A stretch of DNA of 64,000 bases from Filimonas lacunae (lineage in GTDB: Bacteria; Bacteroidota; Bacteroidia; Chitinophagales; Chitinophagaceae): NCBI RefSeq assembly GCF_002355595.1, contig NZ_AP017422.1, positions 5,832,823-5,896,822 of the forward strand. Direction: 5' to 3'. The notes beneath the pieces are model-generated. The model had not been told where the DNA came from, ran no database searches, and was given only the letters and a program-made list of their open reading frames with translations. How positions within the stretch are numbered: the first letter of the stretch is position 1; every line of letters starts with the position of its first letter. The position numbers and the translations under genes are program-made. Shown here one piece after another: positions 16,141-25,170 of the stretch.

Positions 16141-16446
16141 TTTAAGGGGCAACAAAAAGCCCCTTTGTAGAAACAAGGGGGCGTCTTCGATTGCTTGCCA
16201 TATGAAAATTCTTAATAATCTAGTTGTATTTTTAATCTGCTTGCAAAGCTATTTTAACTACTTCCACTTAAACACTCCTGCAGATTAACTTAATATCAAT
16301 TAAAGGTCTGTCAAGTCTTAAATAAGACATTACAATTTCAGAAAATTAATTTCAATTCGTCTATGACACAAAATAAACGAATTTACCGTTACAAACAATA
16401 ACATATTTATTTTCTTAATACATCATAATTCCTATCACGTCATCTC
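16141..16446. other. Gene-free AT-rich stretch
   Basis: Between the metalloprotease terminator and the aminotransferase 3' end I see no reading frame, promoter or RNA gene that I can support. The second hairpin (16144-16165) and AT-rich DNA are all that it holds. Confidence 0.5.
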
Positions 16447-16483
16447 ATAACTAATTAAAATTCATTGAATTTTAATTAGTTAT
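16447..16483. repeat. Perfect 17-bp inverted repeat over the aminotransferase stop codon
   Basis: Arms 16447-16463 and 16467-16483 are exact complements (ATAACTAATTAAAATTC and its reverse complement) around a 3-nt loop. The stop codon of the minus-strand aminotransferase (16472-16474) lies in one arm. There is no T-run, and the stem is nearly all A/T, so it may be a weak terminator, an mRNA 3'-end stabiliser or a binding site. Confidence 0.6.
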
Positions 16484-17674
16484 GCCAGGATATTGTTTTA
16501 GTGCATTTTCTAAACAATCCATGGCACTATTTATATCACTTTCTTTTAATACGTATGCCAGACGCACCTCTTGTTTTCCCAAGCCCGACGTTCCGTAAAA
16601 ACCGGTAGCGGGAGCCAACATTACAGTTTGCTTATTAAAGTCAAAATCTTCTAACAACCATTGACAAAACTTATCAGCATCATCAATTGGTAGCTTGGCC
16701 ATAGCATAGAAAGCTCCACCCGGATTAGGACAAAACACTCCCGGTATTGCATTTAGCCTTTTAACCAATAAATCTCTCCGGCTTTGATATAATGCTTTTG
16801 TTGCATTGAAGTAATCTGCCGGCAAGTCAACAGCTGCTTCCCCTGCTATTTGTGCAAAACTTGGCGGACTCAATCTGGCCTGTGCAAATTTCATAGCCGC
16901 CTGAATCAATCCATTATTCCGGGTAACAAAAGCTCCGATACGACCGCCACAGGCACTATAACGTTTGCTAATAGTATCTACCAGCACCACATTATCATCT
17001 ACACCTTCTAATTGCATAGCGCTAAAGTGCTTGCCAGTGTAGCAAAATTCCCGGTATGCTTCGTCTGAAAAAAGATAAAGATTATGGCGAGTAATAATTT
17101 CCTTCAGCACCTCCATTTCCTCTTTACTATATAAATAGCCGGTAGGATTATTAGGGTTACAAATAATGATTGCTTTAGTACGGGGAGTTATCGCCTTTTC
17201 AAATTCGCTGATAGCCGGTAAAGCAAAACCGTTTTCTATAGAAGCTGTGATAGGCACCACCTTTACTCCTGCTTCTACAGCAAAACCATTGTAGTTTGCA
17301 TAAAAAGGTTCAGGAATAATGATTTCATCGCCAGCATCCAGGCACGCCATAAAAGCAAATAGAATGGCTTCCGATCCACCGGTGGTTACAATAATCTGAT
17401 TGTGATTTACATTCACTCCTACCTGCTCATAATATTGCACCAGCTTTTTACGATAGCTTTCATTTCCTGCACTATGGCTATATTCCAGGATGGTGAAATC
17501 AGAATGTCGTACTGCATCCAGTACAGATTTGGGAGTTTCTATATCGGGTTGCCCGATATTCAGGTGGTATACTTTAACCCCTTTTTTCTTAGCTGCATCT
17601 GCATAAGGAACCAATTTGCGAATTGGTGAAGCAGGCATTTCTTGTCCTCGTTTACTTATACTTAAGTGTGCCAT
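16472..17674 (-). CDS. Class I/II pyridoxal-phosphate aminotransferase
   Basis: The 400-residue cytoplasmic enzyme is of the AspC/AAT-I fold. Key segments are LNIGQPDIETP near residue 40, TTGGSEAILFAF, the cofactor-contacting ICNPNNPTGY, LFSDEAYREF with the cofactor Asp, and the Schiff-base lysine in DTISKRYSACGGRIG; a substrate-carboxylate Arg lies near the C-terminus (VRLAYVL). The amino donor cannot be fixed from sequence; aspartate or an aromatic amino acid are typical. The gene stands alone on the minus strand with its own promoter, whose -7 box ends 4 nt before the ATG, so the message may be leaderless. An AT-rich palindrome covers its stop codon. Confidence 0.85.
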   Translation of the reverse strand: MAHLSISKRGQEMPASPIRKLVPYADAAKKKGVKVYHLNIGQPDIETPKSVLDAVRHSDFTILEYSHSAGNESYRKKLVQYYEQVGVNVNHNQIIVTTGGSEAILFAFMACLDAGDEIIIPEPFYANYNGFAVEAGVKVVPITASIENGFALPAISEFEKAITPRTKAIIICNPNNPTGYLYSKEEMEVLKEIITRHNLYLFSDEAYREFCYTGKHFSAMQLEGVDDNVVLVDTISKRYSACGGRIGAFVTRNNGLIQAAMKFAQARLSPPSFAQIAGEAAVDLPADYFNATKALYQSRRDLLVKRLNAIPGVFCPNPGGAFYAMAKLPIDDADKFCQWLLEDFDFNKQTVMLAPATGFYGTSGLGKQEVRLAYVLKESDINSAMDCLENALKQYPGITN

Positions 17675-17678
17675 GGCA

Positions 17679-17709
17679 CAAAGCTACGCGTAACCCCTAA
17701 TTTATCAAA
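17679..17709 (-). promoter_or_regulatory. Promoter of the aminotransferase gene
   Basis: On the minus strand the -33 element TTTG (17706-17709) and the -7 box TAGCTTTG (17679-17686) are separated by 19 bp, matching the Bacteroidota promoter pattern closely. The ATG begins 4 nt after the -7 box, so transcription should start at or next to the start codon. Confidence 0.6.
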
Positions 17710-17743
17710 CGTTTGTATAGGCCATTTTAGCTAACCTGGTCAT

Positions 17744-17776
17744 AAAAAACGGGAAACATTGTATGTTTCCCGTTTT
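17744..17776 (-). terminator. Intrinsic terminator of the DUF1573 pair
   Basis: The perfect 14-bp stem AAAACGGGAAACAT / ATGTTTCCCGTTTT has a 3-nt loop and six T on the minus strand. It starts 23 bp after the stop of the DUF1573 gene at 17799. Confidence 0.8.
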
Positions 17777-17798
17777 ATAATTAAGTGTACCTGTCTAA

Positions 17799-18194
17799 TT
17801 AGCTTTTCTTTGGAACGACCTCACCATCAATGGTCAGTAACACAGGCTGTTGAACAGCGGCTACTTTAACATGCACATTTTTAGTGAATTTACCCTGGTT
17901 GGCTGCATTATAAGTAACCTTAATAACTCCGGTTTGTCCTTTTAAGATAGGAGTTTTAGGATACTCAGGAGTGGTACAACCACACTCTGCAGTAGCATTT
18001 TCGATAATTACCGGCTTGTCGCTGGTATTTTTAAATGTAAAAGAAGTGGTAACAGGTATACTTTGTGGAACCTGACCAAATGAATGTTTCACTTCTTCAA
18101 ATTTAATAGGAGTAACTTCCTGTGCCGGAGCCGGAGCTTGTGAAAACGCATTTACGCCGATAAATAAGCTTGCTAATAATAATAACTTCTTCAT
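17799..18194 (-). CDS. DUF1573 domain-containing secreted protein (second of pair)
   Basis: The 131-residue protein has a signal peptide (MKKLLLLASLFIGVNAFSQ) and one DUF1573 domain, an Ig-like beta-sandwich. Typical features are HSFGQVPQ, the run FTFKNTSDKPVIIENA, and the paired-cysteine motif ECGCTTPEYP. Such proteins are abundant in Bacteroidota and exported; their function is unknown. It follows a paralogue with only 3 nt between them, so the two are co-transcribed and probably arose by tandem duplication. A terminator follows directly. Confidence 0.85.
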   Translation of the reverse strand: MKKLLLLASLFIGVNAFSQAPAPAQEVTPIKFEEVKHSFGQVPQSIPVTTSFTFKNTSDKPVIIENATAECGCTTPEYPKTPILKGQTGVIKVTYNAANQGKFTKNVHVKVAAVQQPVLLTIDGEVVPKKS

Positions 18195-18197
18195 ATT

Positions 18198-18632
18198 CTA
18201 TCTGGTTTTATTAGGGGTACTTTGTTGAACTTGTTCTTTGTAGGTGTCACCATGAAACTTCAATTGTTTGCTAACACCACCGGAAAAGAAAACAGTAACA
18301 TACTTTTCAAAATGTCCATCGGTGTAGCCATTAAAGCCCAGGACAATTTTAAAATCCTGTCCGGCGGCATAAGGTCCTTCCTTCCATTTAGGTGTAGTAC
18401 AGCCGCATTGAGTCTGTACATTTACAATTTTAACAGAATCTTGACTCACATTAGTCATAACAACATCAAATTCAACGGGTTTTCCATAGGGAATTTTACC
18501 CAGATCGTGGTCCGTTTCTTTGAAAGAAACCACTTTACTGATGTCAGCAGTCTGACTAGTTGAGGTTGAATTTTGGGCATTTACGCTATTAAAAGCGAAA
18601 AATGCTGCCACTAAAAAGGCAATTCTTCTCAT
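18198..18632 (-). CDS. DUF1573 domain-containing secreted protein (first of pair)
   Basis: The 144-residue protein begins with a signal peptide (MRRIAFLVAAFFAFNSVNAQ) and carries one DUF1573 domain with HDLGKIPYGKPVEFDV and the motif QCGCTTPKW. It resembles the downstream protein in layout but differs clearly in sequence. Its C-terminal tail is short and polar. It is divergent from the E1 dehydrogenase at 18737 and opens a two-gene transcript. The function of the family is unknown. Confidence 0.85.
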   Translation of the reverse strand: MRRIAFLVAAFFAFNSVNAQNSTSTSQTADISKVVSFKETDHDLGKIPYGKPVEFDVVMTNVSQDSVKIVNVQTQCGCTTPKWKEGPYAAGQDFKIVLGFNGYTDGHFEKYVTVFFSGGVSKQLKFHGDTYKEQVQQSTPNKTR

Positions 18633-18724
18633 ATATGAATAAAATTTATTTTTTTACAAGCATAAAGTTAGAGATAAACTTCATTCATTTGCACAAGATG
18701 TTACAATTTAGTTGATTGTTAATT

Positions 18725-18732
18725 TATTTTTG
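18725..18732 (+). promoter_or_regulatory. -7 box abutting the E1 dehydrogenase start
   Basis: TATTTTTG matches TAnnTTTG and ends 4 nt before the ATG at 18737. Either the mRNA is leaderless from 18737 or translation starts at the in-frame ATG at 18764. No clear -33 element is seen. Confidence 0.45.
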
Positions 18733-18736
18733 CTCC

Positions 18737-21130
18737 ATGAACAATACGTCTGCAAACATAGAAATGAGTAATTACATGCTCTCATATGAGGGATTCAGGG
18801 CAGAGGTGCTGAACGATTACAAGGTAGCGCTGGAAAGCCGCGAAGCCAGTTTACTGGGACGTCGCGAGGTATTGACAGGCAAGGCCAAGTTCGGCATTTT
18901 TGGAGATGGTAAGGAATTGGCCCAGGTAGCGATGGGTAAATTCTTTATGCCTGGCGACTATAGGGCAGGTTATTATCGTGATCAGACTTTTATGTTTGCA
19001 ACCGGACTTGCAACAGTAGAGCAATTTTTTGCGCAACTTTATGCCGATCCGGATCTGGAAAGGGACCCTTTTAGCATGGGTCGCCAGATGAATGGACATT
19101 TTGCCACTCCCAACGTAGATGCTTCCGGCAACTGGGTTGATTTGGCTAATCAACGGAATATCTCCTCAGATATATCTCCCACCGCAGCACAAATGCCACG
19201 GGCGTTAGGTTTGGCATTTGCTTCTACCCTTTTCAGGAATTCTCCGGTTTTACAGCAATTTGATGACCTTTCTACTAATGGAAGCGAAATCTGTTTTTGT
19301 ACCATTGGAGATGCCTCTACCAGCGAAGGTCATTTTTGGGAAACAGTAAACGCTGCGGGTGTATTACAGGTTCCCCTGGCCATATTTATCTGGGACGATG
19401 GGTATGGAATTTCGGTTCCTACAGAACACCAGACCACCAAAGGTTCTATCTCAGCCGCATTGAAAGGCTTTGAAAAGAAAGAAGACACAAATGGCATTGA
19501 TATTTATCGTGTAAAAGGATGGGACTATGCCGGAATGTGTGAAGTGTTTGAATCCGCTTTACAAAAAATGCGTGAAACGCATGTTCCTGCAGTTTTTCAT
19601 GTAGAAGAGATCACACAACCACAAGGCCACTCTACATCGGGTAGCCATGAAAGATATAAAACCACAGAACGTCTGGAATGGGAAAAAGAATGGGATTGTA
19701 TCAAAAAAATGCGCGAATTCATCATTGAGAACGGTATTGGTGATGAAGAAGAGCTTAACCTCATTGAAGAAGAAGCGAAGAGATTTGTTCGCGACTCCAA
19801 AAATAAAGCCTGGGAAAAATATCTGGTCCCTATAAAAGAGCAGGTAGTTGAAGTAACCAGCCTTATTAAAAACATGGTTGTTAATGATATTGATGCCTAT
19901 GGCCGTTTGCAACAGCTGGCAAAAGATCTGGAAAACAATCGTGAGCCATTACGCAGGGATGTAATGCGTACTTTATCATTGGCAATGGAAATTGCCCCCT
20001 CTTCTCCCTCTGTTAATGAAGTCAGGGCCTATCGTAAACAACTGAAAGATCTCAACAAACAGCTATACAATACATTATTATACAACGAGGGCGAAAAAAG
20101 CGCCTTACGTGTAGCTGATGTTAAACCTGTATATACAGAAAACAGCCCTTCTATCAACGGCTACGAAATTCTCAATAAATACTTTGATCAACTGTTTACC
20201 GCTAATCCTAAGGTGGTTGCATTTGGAGAAGATGTAGGTAAAATTGGAGATGTGAACCAGGGTTTTTCAGGTTTACAGGAGAAACATGGTCAGGAGCGCA
20301 TATTTGATACTGGCATAAGAGAACTTACTATCATGGGGCAGGGCATAGGCCTTGCATTAAGAGGTTTGCGTCCTATTGCCGAAATTCAATACCTCGACTA
20401 CCTTTTGTATGGTCTGGAACCACTCAGTGACGATGTAGCATCCCTGCATTATCGCACAGGTGGTCAGCAAAGCTGTCCACTGATTGTACGTACCCGTGGG
20501 CATCGCCTGGAAGGCATCTGGCATAGTGGCTCTCCAATGGGCATGGTTATAAATGCACTTCGTGGTATGTATGTATGTGTACCACGTAACATGGTTCAGG
20601 CTATAGGGATGTACAATACCTTATTAAAAAGCAATGACCCCGCCATTATGATTGAAAGCCTGAATGGCTACCGTTTAAAAGAACGTCTTCCTGAAAATTT
20701 ACTGGAATATACAGTTCCACTGGGTATACCTGAAATAGTAAAAGAAGGAACCGATATAACAGTAGTATCCTATGGCTCTACATTAAGAATAGTCCAGGAA
20801 GCTGCTGTAAGGCTTTCTGCATTAGGAATTGACATCGAAATTATAGATGTACAAACCCTTTTACCGTTTGACATTCACCATTCCATATTTGCTTCTCTGC
20901 AAAAGACCAACAGAATTGTTTTTGTAGACGAAGACGTTCCGGGTGGAGCTGCAGCCTATATGTTCAATAAAGTAATGGAAGAACAAGGAGGTTACAAATG
21001 GTTGGATGTTGCCCCCAGAACTATAACAGGACAGGCACATCGACCAGCCTATGGTAGTGATGGAGATTACTTCAGCAAGCCTAATGTGGAAGATGTGATT
21101 GAGGTAATACAGGATATGATGGCTGAATAA
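18737..21130 (+). CDS. Fused E1 alpha/beta 2-oxoacid dehydrogenase (first paralogue)
   Basis: This protein of about 797 residues joins an E1-alpha domain (about 30-400) and an E1-beta/transketolase C-terminal domain (about 470-797). It is a thiamine-diphosphate enzyme that decarboxylates 2-oxoacids and passes the acyl group to an E2 partner encoded elsewhere. The ThDP motif is atypical: GDASTSEGHFWE followed by WDDGYGIS, with Asp where most E1-alpha proteins have NN. The beta part shows AFGEDVGKIGDVNQG and DEDVPGGAAAYM. Substrate (pyruvate or branched-chain oxoacid) is unresolved. The extension to 18716 uses TTG and is rejected; ATG at 18764 is an alternative start. It is convergent with ferritin, with a shared terminator. 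Confidence 0.82.
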   Translation: MNNTSANIEMSNYMLSYEGFRAEVLNDYKVALESREASLLGRREVLTGKAKFGIFGDGKELAQVAMGKFFMPGDYRAGYYRDQTFMFATGLATVEQFFAQLYADPDLERDPFSMGRQMNGHFATPNVDASGNWVDLANQRNISSDISPTAAQMPRALGLAFASTLFRNSPVLQQFDDLSTNGSEICFCTIGDASTSEGHFWETVNAAGVLQVPLAIFIWDDGYGISVPTEHQTTKGSISAALKGFEKKEDTNGIDIYRVKGWDYAGMCEVFESALQKMRETHVPAVFHVEEITQPQGHSTSGSHERYKTTERLEWEKEWDCIKKMREFIIENGIGDEEELNLIEEEAKRFVRDSKNKAWEKYLVPIKEQVVEVTSLIKNMVVNDIDAYGRLQQLAKDLENNREPLRRDVMRTLSLAMEIAPSSPSVNEVRAYRKQLKDLNKQLYNTLLYNEGEKSALRVADVKPVYTENSPSINGYEILNKYFDQLFTANPKVVAFGEDVGKIGDVNQGFSGLQEKHGQERIFDTGIRELTIMGQGIGLALRGLRPIAEIQYLDYLLYGLEPLSDDVASLHYRTGGQQSCPLIVRTRGHRLEGIWHSGSPMGMVINALRGMYVCVPRNMVQAIGMYNTLLKSNDPAIMIESLNGYRLKERLPENLLEYTVPLGIPEIVKEGTDITVVSYGSTLRIVQEAAVRLSALGIDIEIIDVQTLLPFDIHHSIFASLQKTNRIVFVDEDVPGGAAAYMFNKVMEEQGGYKWLDVAPRTITGQAHRPAYGSDGDYFSKPNVEDVIEVIQDMMAE

Positions 21131-21148
21131 TAGCCGGATTCAAATGAT

Positions 21149-21183
21149 AAAAAAGCCGGAACGCTCAATGCTTCCGGCTTTTT
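21149..21183. terminator. Bidirectional intrinsic terminator
   Basis: The stem AAAGCCGGAA / TTCCGGCTTT with A-run before and T-run after serves the E1 gene on the plus strand and the ferritin gene on the minus strand. Confidence 0.8.
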
Positions 21184-21207
21184 GTTATATATTCTTTGTT
21201 GGTGTTG

Positions 21208-21705
21208 CTAGTTGGCATCCATGGTCATAATATCTCTATCAAACAAATACAAACCACTTTTGTCATCTCCAATCATTTCTAACTTGTCATTACACTCCCT
21301 GGCCAGCCTTTCTTCTTCTATCTGCTCATTTACATACCACTGTAAAAAGTTATGCGTAGCATAATCTTTTTCTTTTAAACACAAATCCACCAGGTCGTTA
21401 ATACTGCTGCTCACTTTCAGCTCGTGATCCATTAATTGCTCAAATGCCTTTTTCAAAGAAACAAAGGTCAGAACGGGTTGTGCTAATGCCGGGATTACCG
21501 CAAAACCACCACGTTCATTGATATAGTGAATCAATTTAAGCATGTGCATTCTTTCTTCTTCACTATGGCGAAAGAAGAACTGTGTAACCCCTTTTAGGCC
21601 TGGTTGAATTTCAGCCCAGCTTGCCATTGCCAGGTAAGCCTGAGAAGATTGGGCTTCCATAAACACCTGGTCATTTAAAGCTTCTTGCACTGTTTTTGAT
21701 AACAT
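21208..21705 (-). CDS. ftnA: Non-haem ferritin
   Basis: The 165-residue protein is a four-helix-bundle ferritin of the FtnA type. The ferroxidase ligands are visible in MEAQSSQAYLAMASW (Glu and Tyr region) and FFFRHSEEERMHM (E-E-x2-H), with the third site in QWYVNEQIEEE. It oxidises Fe(II) and stores iron in a 24-mer cage in the cytoplasm. It follows the second E1 dehydrogenase gene by 52 bp on the same strand and may be read from the same transcript, although a separate promoter is possible. The bidirectional terminator lies just after the stop. Confidence 0.9.
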   Translation of the reverse strand: MLSKTVQEALNDQVFMEAQSSQAYLAMASWAEIQPGLKGVTQFFFRHSEEERMHMLKLIHYINERGGFAVIPALAQPVLTFVSLKKAFEQLMDHELKVSSSINDLVDLCLKEKDYATHNFLQWYVNEQIEEERLARECNDKLEMIGDDKSGLYLFDRDIMTMDAN

Positions 21706-21757
21706 AACTTCAATTTTGGGTGATATTTGAAATTACAGGATTTCTATGATCTCCTGC

Positions 21758-23827
21758 TTATCCTCTTAATAACATTCTTAGTCTCTCTTCTACTTTTTCG
21801 GCATTAGGTAACATGGCTGCTTCTAAAGCGATATTAATGGGAACTGCTGGCAAATCTAACGCGCCCATCACTTCTACAGGAGCATCCAGATTTTTGAAAC
21901 AGGCCTTGGTAACTCTATAACCCAGTGCTTCTGCAAATGAGTTTGTCTGTTGCTCCTCTGTTAGAATTAAACAACGTCCATGATTCTTTACCGTTGAATA
22001 AACAAGCTCTTCATCTAATGGAAATAATGTTCGTAAATCAATAATTTCAACCTGACCCGGAAATTTCTCCGCTGCAGCTTTAGCCCAGTAGACTCCCATT
22101 CCATAAGTAATGATACAGACAGATTCCCCGTCCTCAACTTTCTCTTCAGAAGCTACCAATACTTTATTAGCTTTTCCCAGCGGAAGTATATAATCTTTAT
22201 CTGGCTCTACAGTACGTGCCGCTTCAGTTCCCGGAACTTTGCTCCAGTATAAACCTTTATGTTCGAGCATGATTACCGGATTAGGGTCATAATAAGCAGC
22301 CTTCATTAATCCTTTCATATCCGCAGCGTTAGAAGGATAGACCACCTTTATCCCCTTTATAGATAACAAGGTAGATTCAATGCTTCCGCTGTGATAAGGT
22401 CCGCCACCACCATAAGCACCGGTAGGAACCCTTAAAATCATTTGCACGGGATATTTACCTCCGGACAAATAGGACGATTTGGAAATTTCTGTTACTAATT
22501 GGTTTAACCCTGGATAGATATAGTCAGAGAATTGCACTTCCACAATTGGCTTTAACCCCAAGGCTGACATGCCTATAGTTGAACCAATTATGTATGCTTC
22601 CTGTATAGCTGTGTTAAATACCCTGGTGTCACCAAACTTATCGCCTAATGTAGCTGCTTCTCTAAAAACGCCACCTAACCTTTTACCAACATCCTGCCCA
22701 TATAATAAACATTCCGGATGTTCGGTCATCAGCTCTTCAATGGCATGCAAAGCTGCATCTACCATCATGACTTTCTCTTTAACGCCCGCTGGCACCCTTG
22801 TTCCCACTTCCTCCTTTACCGGAGTTTCTGCAAATACATATTTCCCTACAGTTGAAGGATCCGGATCAGGTGCCGCAATAGCCTTTTCAAAAGCATCCTG
22901 TACCATTGTTACCGTATCCTGATCCATTTGCACAATAGATTCTTCCAGATACCCATGCATGAGCATCAATTTTCGCAGCGGGGGATAAGGATCCCGTTTT
23001 TCATGAGTAGCGAGATCATCTTTGCTCCGATAAGTTTCTTTTCGTACACCACTGGTATGATGTCCTAACAAAGGCACAGTAGCGTGAACCAGCAAGGGCT
23101 GTCTTTTGTGTCTTACAAAAGCAACCGCCTGCTTCATTGCAAGGTAACTGGCAATGAAATCACTACCATCTACCTGCATTTTATGCAATCCTTTAAAACC
23201 ATTAGCATATTCATAGGCACTCATAGCTCTGGCTTCAGATGCTGATACACTAATGCCCCATTGGTTATCCTGAACCAGGTAAATAATGGGCAATTGTTTT
23301 AGTGCCGCAAACTGGAGCGCTTCACTCACCTCACCTTCCGTAATGCTATTATCTCCAAAAGAACATACTACAATAGGCTGCTCACCATCAGGCCCTTTCC
23401 TTAATAAAGCAGATTTAGTTTCTTCCAGAAACCGTAGCCCCTGCGCCAATCCTGTTGTAGGGATGGCCTGCATACCTGTTGCACTGCTTTGATGGATGAT
23501 ACCTGGCTTGTCAGCATTTTTACTACTGGGATGGCAATAGTAGGAACGCCCTCCTGAAAAAGGATCATCCGCTTTAGCTAATAATTGCAGCATTAACTCA
23601 TAAGGTGTATACCCTATTGATAAAAGCATACTATCATCCCTATAGTAGGGACTTACAAAGTCACAGGGCAACAACTGCAACCCTGTAGCTATTTGTATAG
23701 CTTCATGACCTCTGGATGTAGAATGCACATACTTACATATAGCACGATTATTCTCATATAGATTACCCATTGTTCGGGCAATAGTCATTATTTCGTATGC
23801 CTTGGCTATTTCATTAACTGCAAGCAT
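21758..23827 (-). CDS. Fused E1 alpha/beta 2-oxoacid dehydrogenase (second paralogue)
   Basis: The 689-residue protein has an E1-alpha domain (about 1-320) fused to an E1-beta domain (about 345-689). It is about 110 residues shorter than the fused E1 at 18737-21130 and only distantly similar, so the two are not a recent duplication. ThDP-binding is seen as FGDNSITEGEVSE followed by VQDNQWGIS; the phosphorylation-loop-like HHTSGVRKETYRS and the beta motif LYGQDVGKRLGGVF also fit. Branched-chain 2-oxoacid dehydrogenase is the likeliest role, with E2 and E3 encoded elsewhere. It starts 16 nt after an FAA-family hydrolase gene, which suggests an operon of hydrolase, E1 and perhaps ferritin. Confidence 0.82.
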   Translation of the reverse strand: MLAVNEIAKAYEIMTIARTMGNLYENNRAICKYVHSTSRGHEAIQIATGLQLLPCDFVSPYYRDDSMLLSIGYTPYELMLQLLAKADDPFSGGRSYYCHPSSKNADKPGIIHQSSATGMQAIPTTGLAQGLRFLEETKSALLRKGPDGEQPIVVCSFGDNSITEGEVSEALQFAALKQLPIIYLVQDNQWGISVSASEARAMSAYEYANGFKGLHKMQVDGSDFIASYLAMKQAVAFVRHKRQPLLVHATVPLLGHHTSGVRKETYRSKDDLATHEKRDPYPPLRKLMLMHGYLEESIVQMDQDTVTMVQDAFEKAIAAPDPDPSTVGKYVFAETPVKEEVGTRVPAGVKEKVMMVDAALHAIEELMTEHPECLLYGQDVGKRLGGVFREAATLGDKFGDTRVFNTAIQEAYIIGSTIGMSALGLKPIVEVQFSDYIYPGLNQLVTEISKSSYLSGGKYPVQMILRVPTGAYGGGGPYHSGSIESTLLSIKGIKVVYPSNAADMKGLMKAAYYDPNPVIMLEHKGLYWSKVPGTEAARTVEPDKDYILPLGKANKVLVASEEKVEDGESVCIITYGMGVYWAKAAAEKFPGQVEIIDLRTLFPLDEELVYSTVKNHGRCLILTEEQQTNSFAEALGYRVTKACFKNLDAPVEVMGALDLPAVPINIALEAAMLPNAEKVEERLRMLLRG

Positions 23828-23843
23828 GTATTTTGTTTCTCAC

Positions 23844-24455
23844 TTATTTAACTTCCAGTTCAAACATTCTTTCCTTTTCGAAAAAACCTTCCAGCACATC
23901 TCCTACTACACATTCTCCCACCCCTGCAGGCGTGCCTGTAAAGATAATGTCTCCAATGTTCAGCGAAAAATACTGTGATATATGTGAAACTATTTTATCG
24001 AATGAAAAAATCATATCCCCGCTCTTTCCCCTCTGCACAATTTCACCATTTAAAGTCAGGGAAAAATTAATAGGTCCCTTAAACACATCAGGCACTGCCG
24101 GAATCCATTTACCAACTACAGCGGAATTATCCCAGGCTTTGGCTTTTTCCCAGGGCAGCCCTTTCTTTTTTAATTCCCGCTGTACATCCCTTGCTGTAAA
24201 ATCTATACCAACTGTAATCGCGTCATAGTAGCGTGAGGCGTATCTTTCCTGAATATATTTTCCATTTTTTGAAACTCTCAATACCAGTTCTGCTTCATAG
24301 TGTAATTCATTGGAAAATTCGGGATAATAGAAGGGTGTATGTGGCTGAAGTAACGCGCTTTTAGGCTTTAAAAAAATGACAGGTTCTTCTGGTATATCAT
24401 TTTTTAGCTCCTGAGCATGTTCAGCATAATTTCTTCCTACACAAAAGATTTTCAT
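23844..24455 (-). CDS. Fumarylacetoacetate hydrolase (FAH) family protein
   Basis: I chose the ATG at 24455, giving 203 residues beginning MKIFCVGRNYAEHAQEL, the usual start of the YcgM/FAHD1-like branch; the longer form adds six residues. Metal and substrate motifs are EPVIFLKPKSALL, the acidic LHYEAELVLR, the central VGIDFTARDVQ, and the C-terminal GDIIFTGTPAGVG. Members hydrolyse or decarboxylate acylpyruvates or oxaloacetate and often act in aromatic amino acid catabolism. It precedes the second E1 dehydrogenase by 16 nt. The substrate is not determined. Confidence 0.85.
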   Translation of the reverse strand: MKIFCVGRNYAEHAQELKNDIPEEPVIFLKPKSALLQPHTPFYYPEFSNELHYEAELVLRVSKNGKYIQERYASRYYDAITVGIDFTARDVQRELKKKGLPWEKAKAWDNSAVVGKWIPAVPDVFKGPINFSLTLNGEIVQRGKSGDMIFSFDKIVSHISQYFSLNIGDIIFTGTPAGVGECVVGDVLEGFFEKERMFELEVK

Positions 24456-24577
24456 AGATAAAATTTTAATCATTGGTAATTCAGCCTCAACATATCTCCT
24501 GCGGTACTGACATCAGATACTCAATTGAATTACCCACATTACTTTTACGCTAATTTACTGTTAATCAGTAATTTTCT

Positions 24578-25153
24578 TTATTCAAAGTTTAAATTATTCG
24601 CCAGGTTCATTGTTTTTTCCAGTCCAATGGTAGCCATTTGTTCTATTACTTCCACGCAGGCAGTGATCTTTTTTTGGATAACAGAAGTCTCCTCCGGAAA
24701 CCATTTACCAAGCACAAACTCCACCTGCATTCCCTTGGGGTAATTATTCCCTATGCCGAAACGTAGCTTAGGATATTTATCAGAACCTAAAACAGCCTGT
24801 ATATCTTTTAATCCATTATGACCCGCATCGCTGCCACTGGGTCGTACCCTTATTTTACTAAGTGGTAAGGCGAGATCGTCCACTATGGTTAATGTGTTCT
24901 CAACTGCAATTTTCTCTTTATCCATCCAATATTTGAATGACTTACCACTCAAATTCATATAGGTGGTAGGTTTAATACACACAAATATTCTGCCCTTCCA
25001 TCTAATTTCTGCTATTTCAGCCAGTCGATCAATCTTAAAAGAACCGCCATGTTTTTGCACAAAAGCATCCACTACATCAAAACCGATATTGTGTCTTGTG
25101 TGTGCATATTCAGCTCCAATATTTCCCAACCCTACAATAAGGTATTTGCTCAT
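24578..25153 (-). CDS. pth: Peptidyl-tRNA hydrolase
   Basis: The start at 25153 gives 191 residues starting MSKYLIVGLGNIGAEY, the exact family N-terminus; the longer frame upstream reads through the promoter. The catalytic His is in TRHNIGFDV (about residue 20), with the conserved TTYMNLSGKS, DDLALPLSKIRVR and GSDAGHNGLKDI. It releases peptides from peptidyl-tRNA in the cytoplasm. In many bacteria it is the third gene of a prs-rplY-pth cluster; here rplY and prs are nearby (26631-28191), but an inverted histidine kinase gene lies between. Confidence 0.95.
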   Translation of the reverse strand: MSKYLIVGLGNIGAEYAHTRHNIGFDVVDAFVQKHGGSFKIDRLAEIAEIRWKGRIFVCIKPTTYMNLSGKSFKYWMDKEKIAVENTLTIVDDLALPLSKIRVRPSGSDAGHNGLKDIQAVLGSDKYPKLRFGIGNNYPKGMQVEFVLGKWFPEETSVIQKKITACVEVIEQMATIGLEKTMNLANNLNFE

Positions 25154-25170
25154 GTTTCTATTAATCTTGC

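Noticed and set aside
16144-16165. Second hairpin after the metalloprotease as a separate terminator
   Set aside because: The stem is real (AAGGGGC / GCCCCTT), but it follows a strong terminator at once and lacks a clear T-tract, so it is not called as its own terminator.
19559-19912. 117-codon minus-strand frame inside the first E1 gene
   Set aside because: Fully antisense to conserved E1-alpha sequence, rich in Phe from A-rich sense codons; not a gene.
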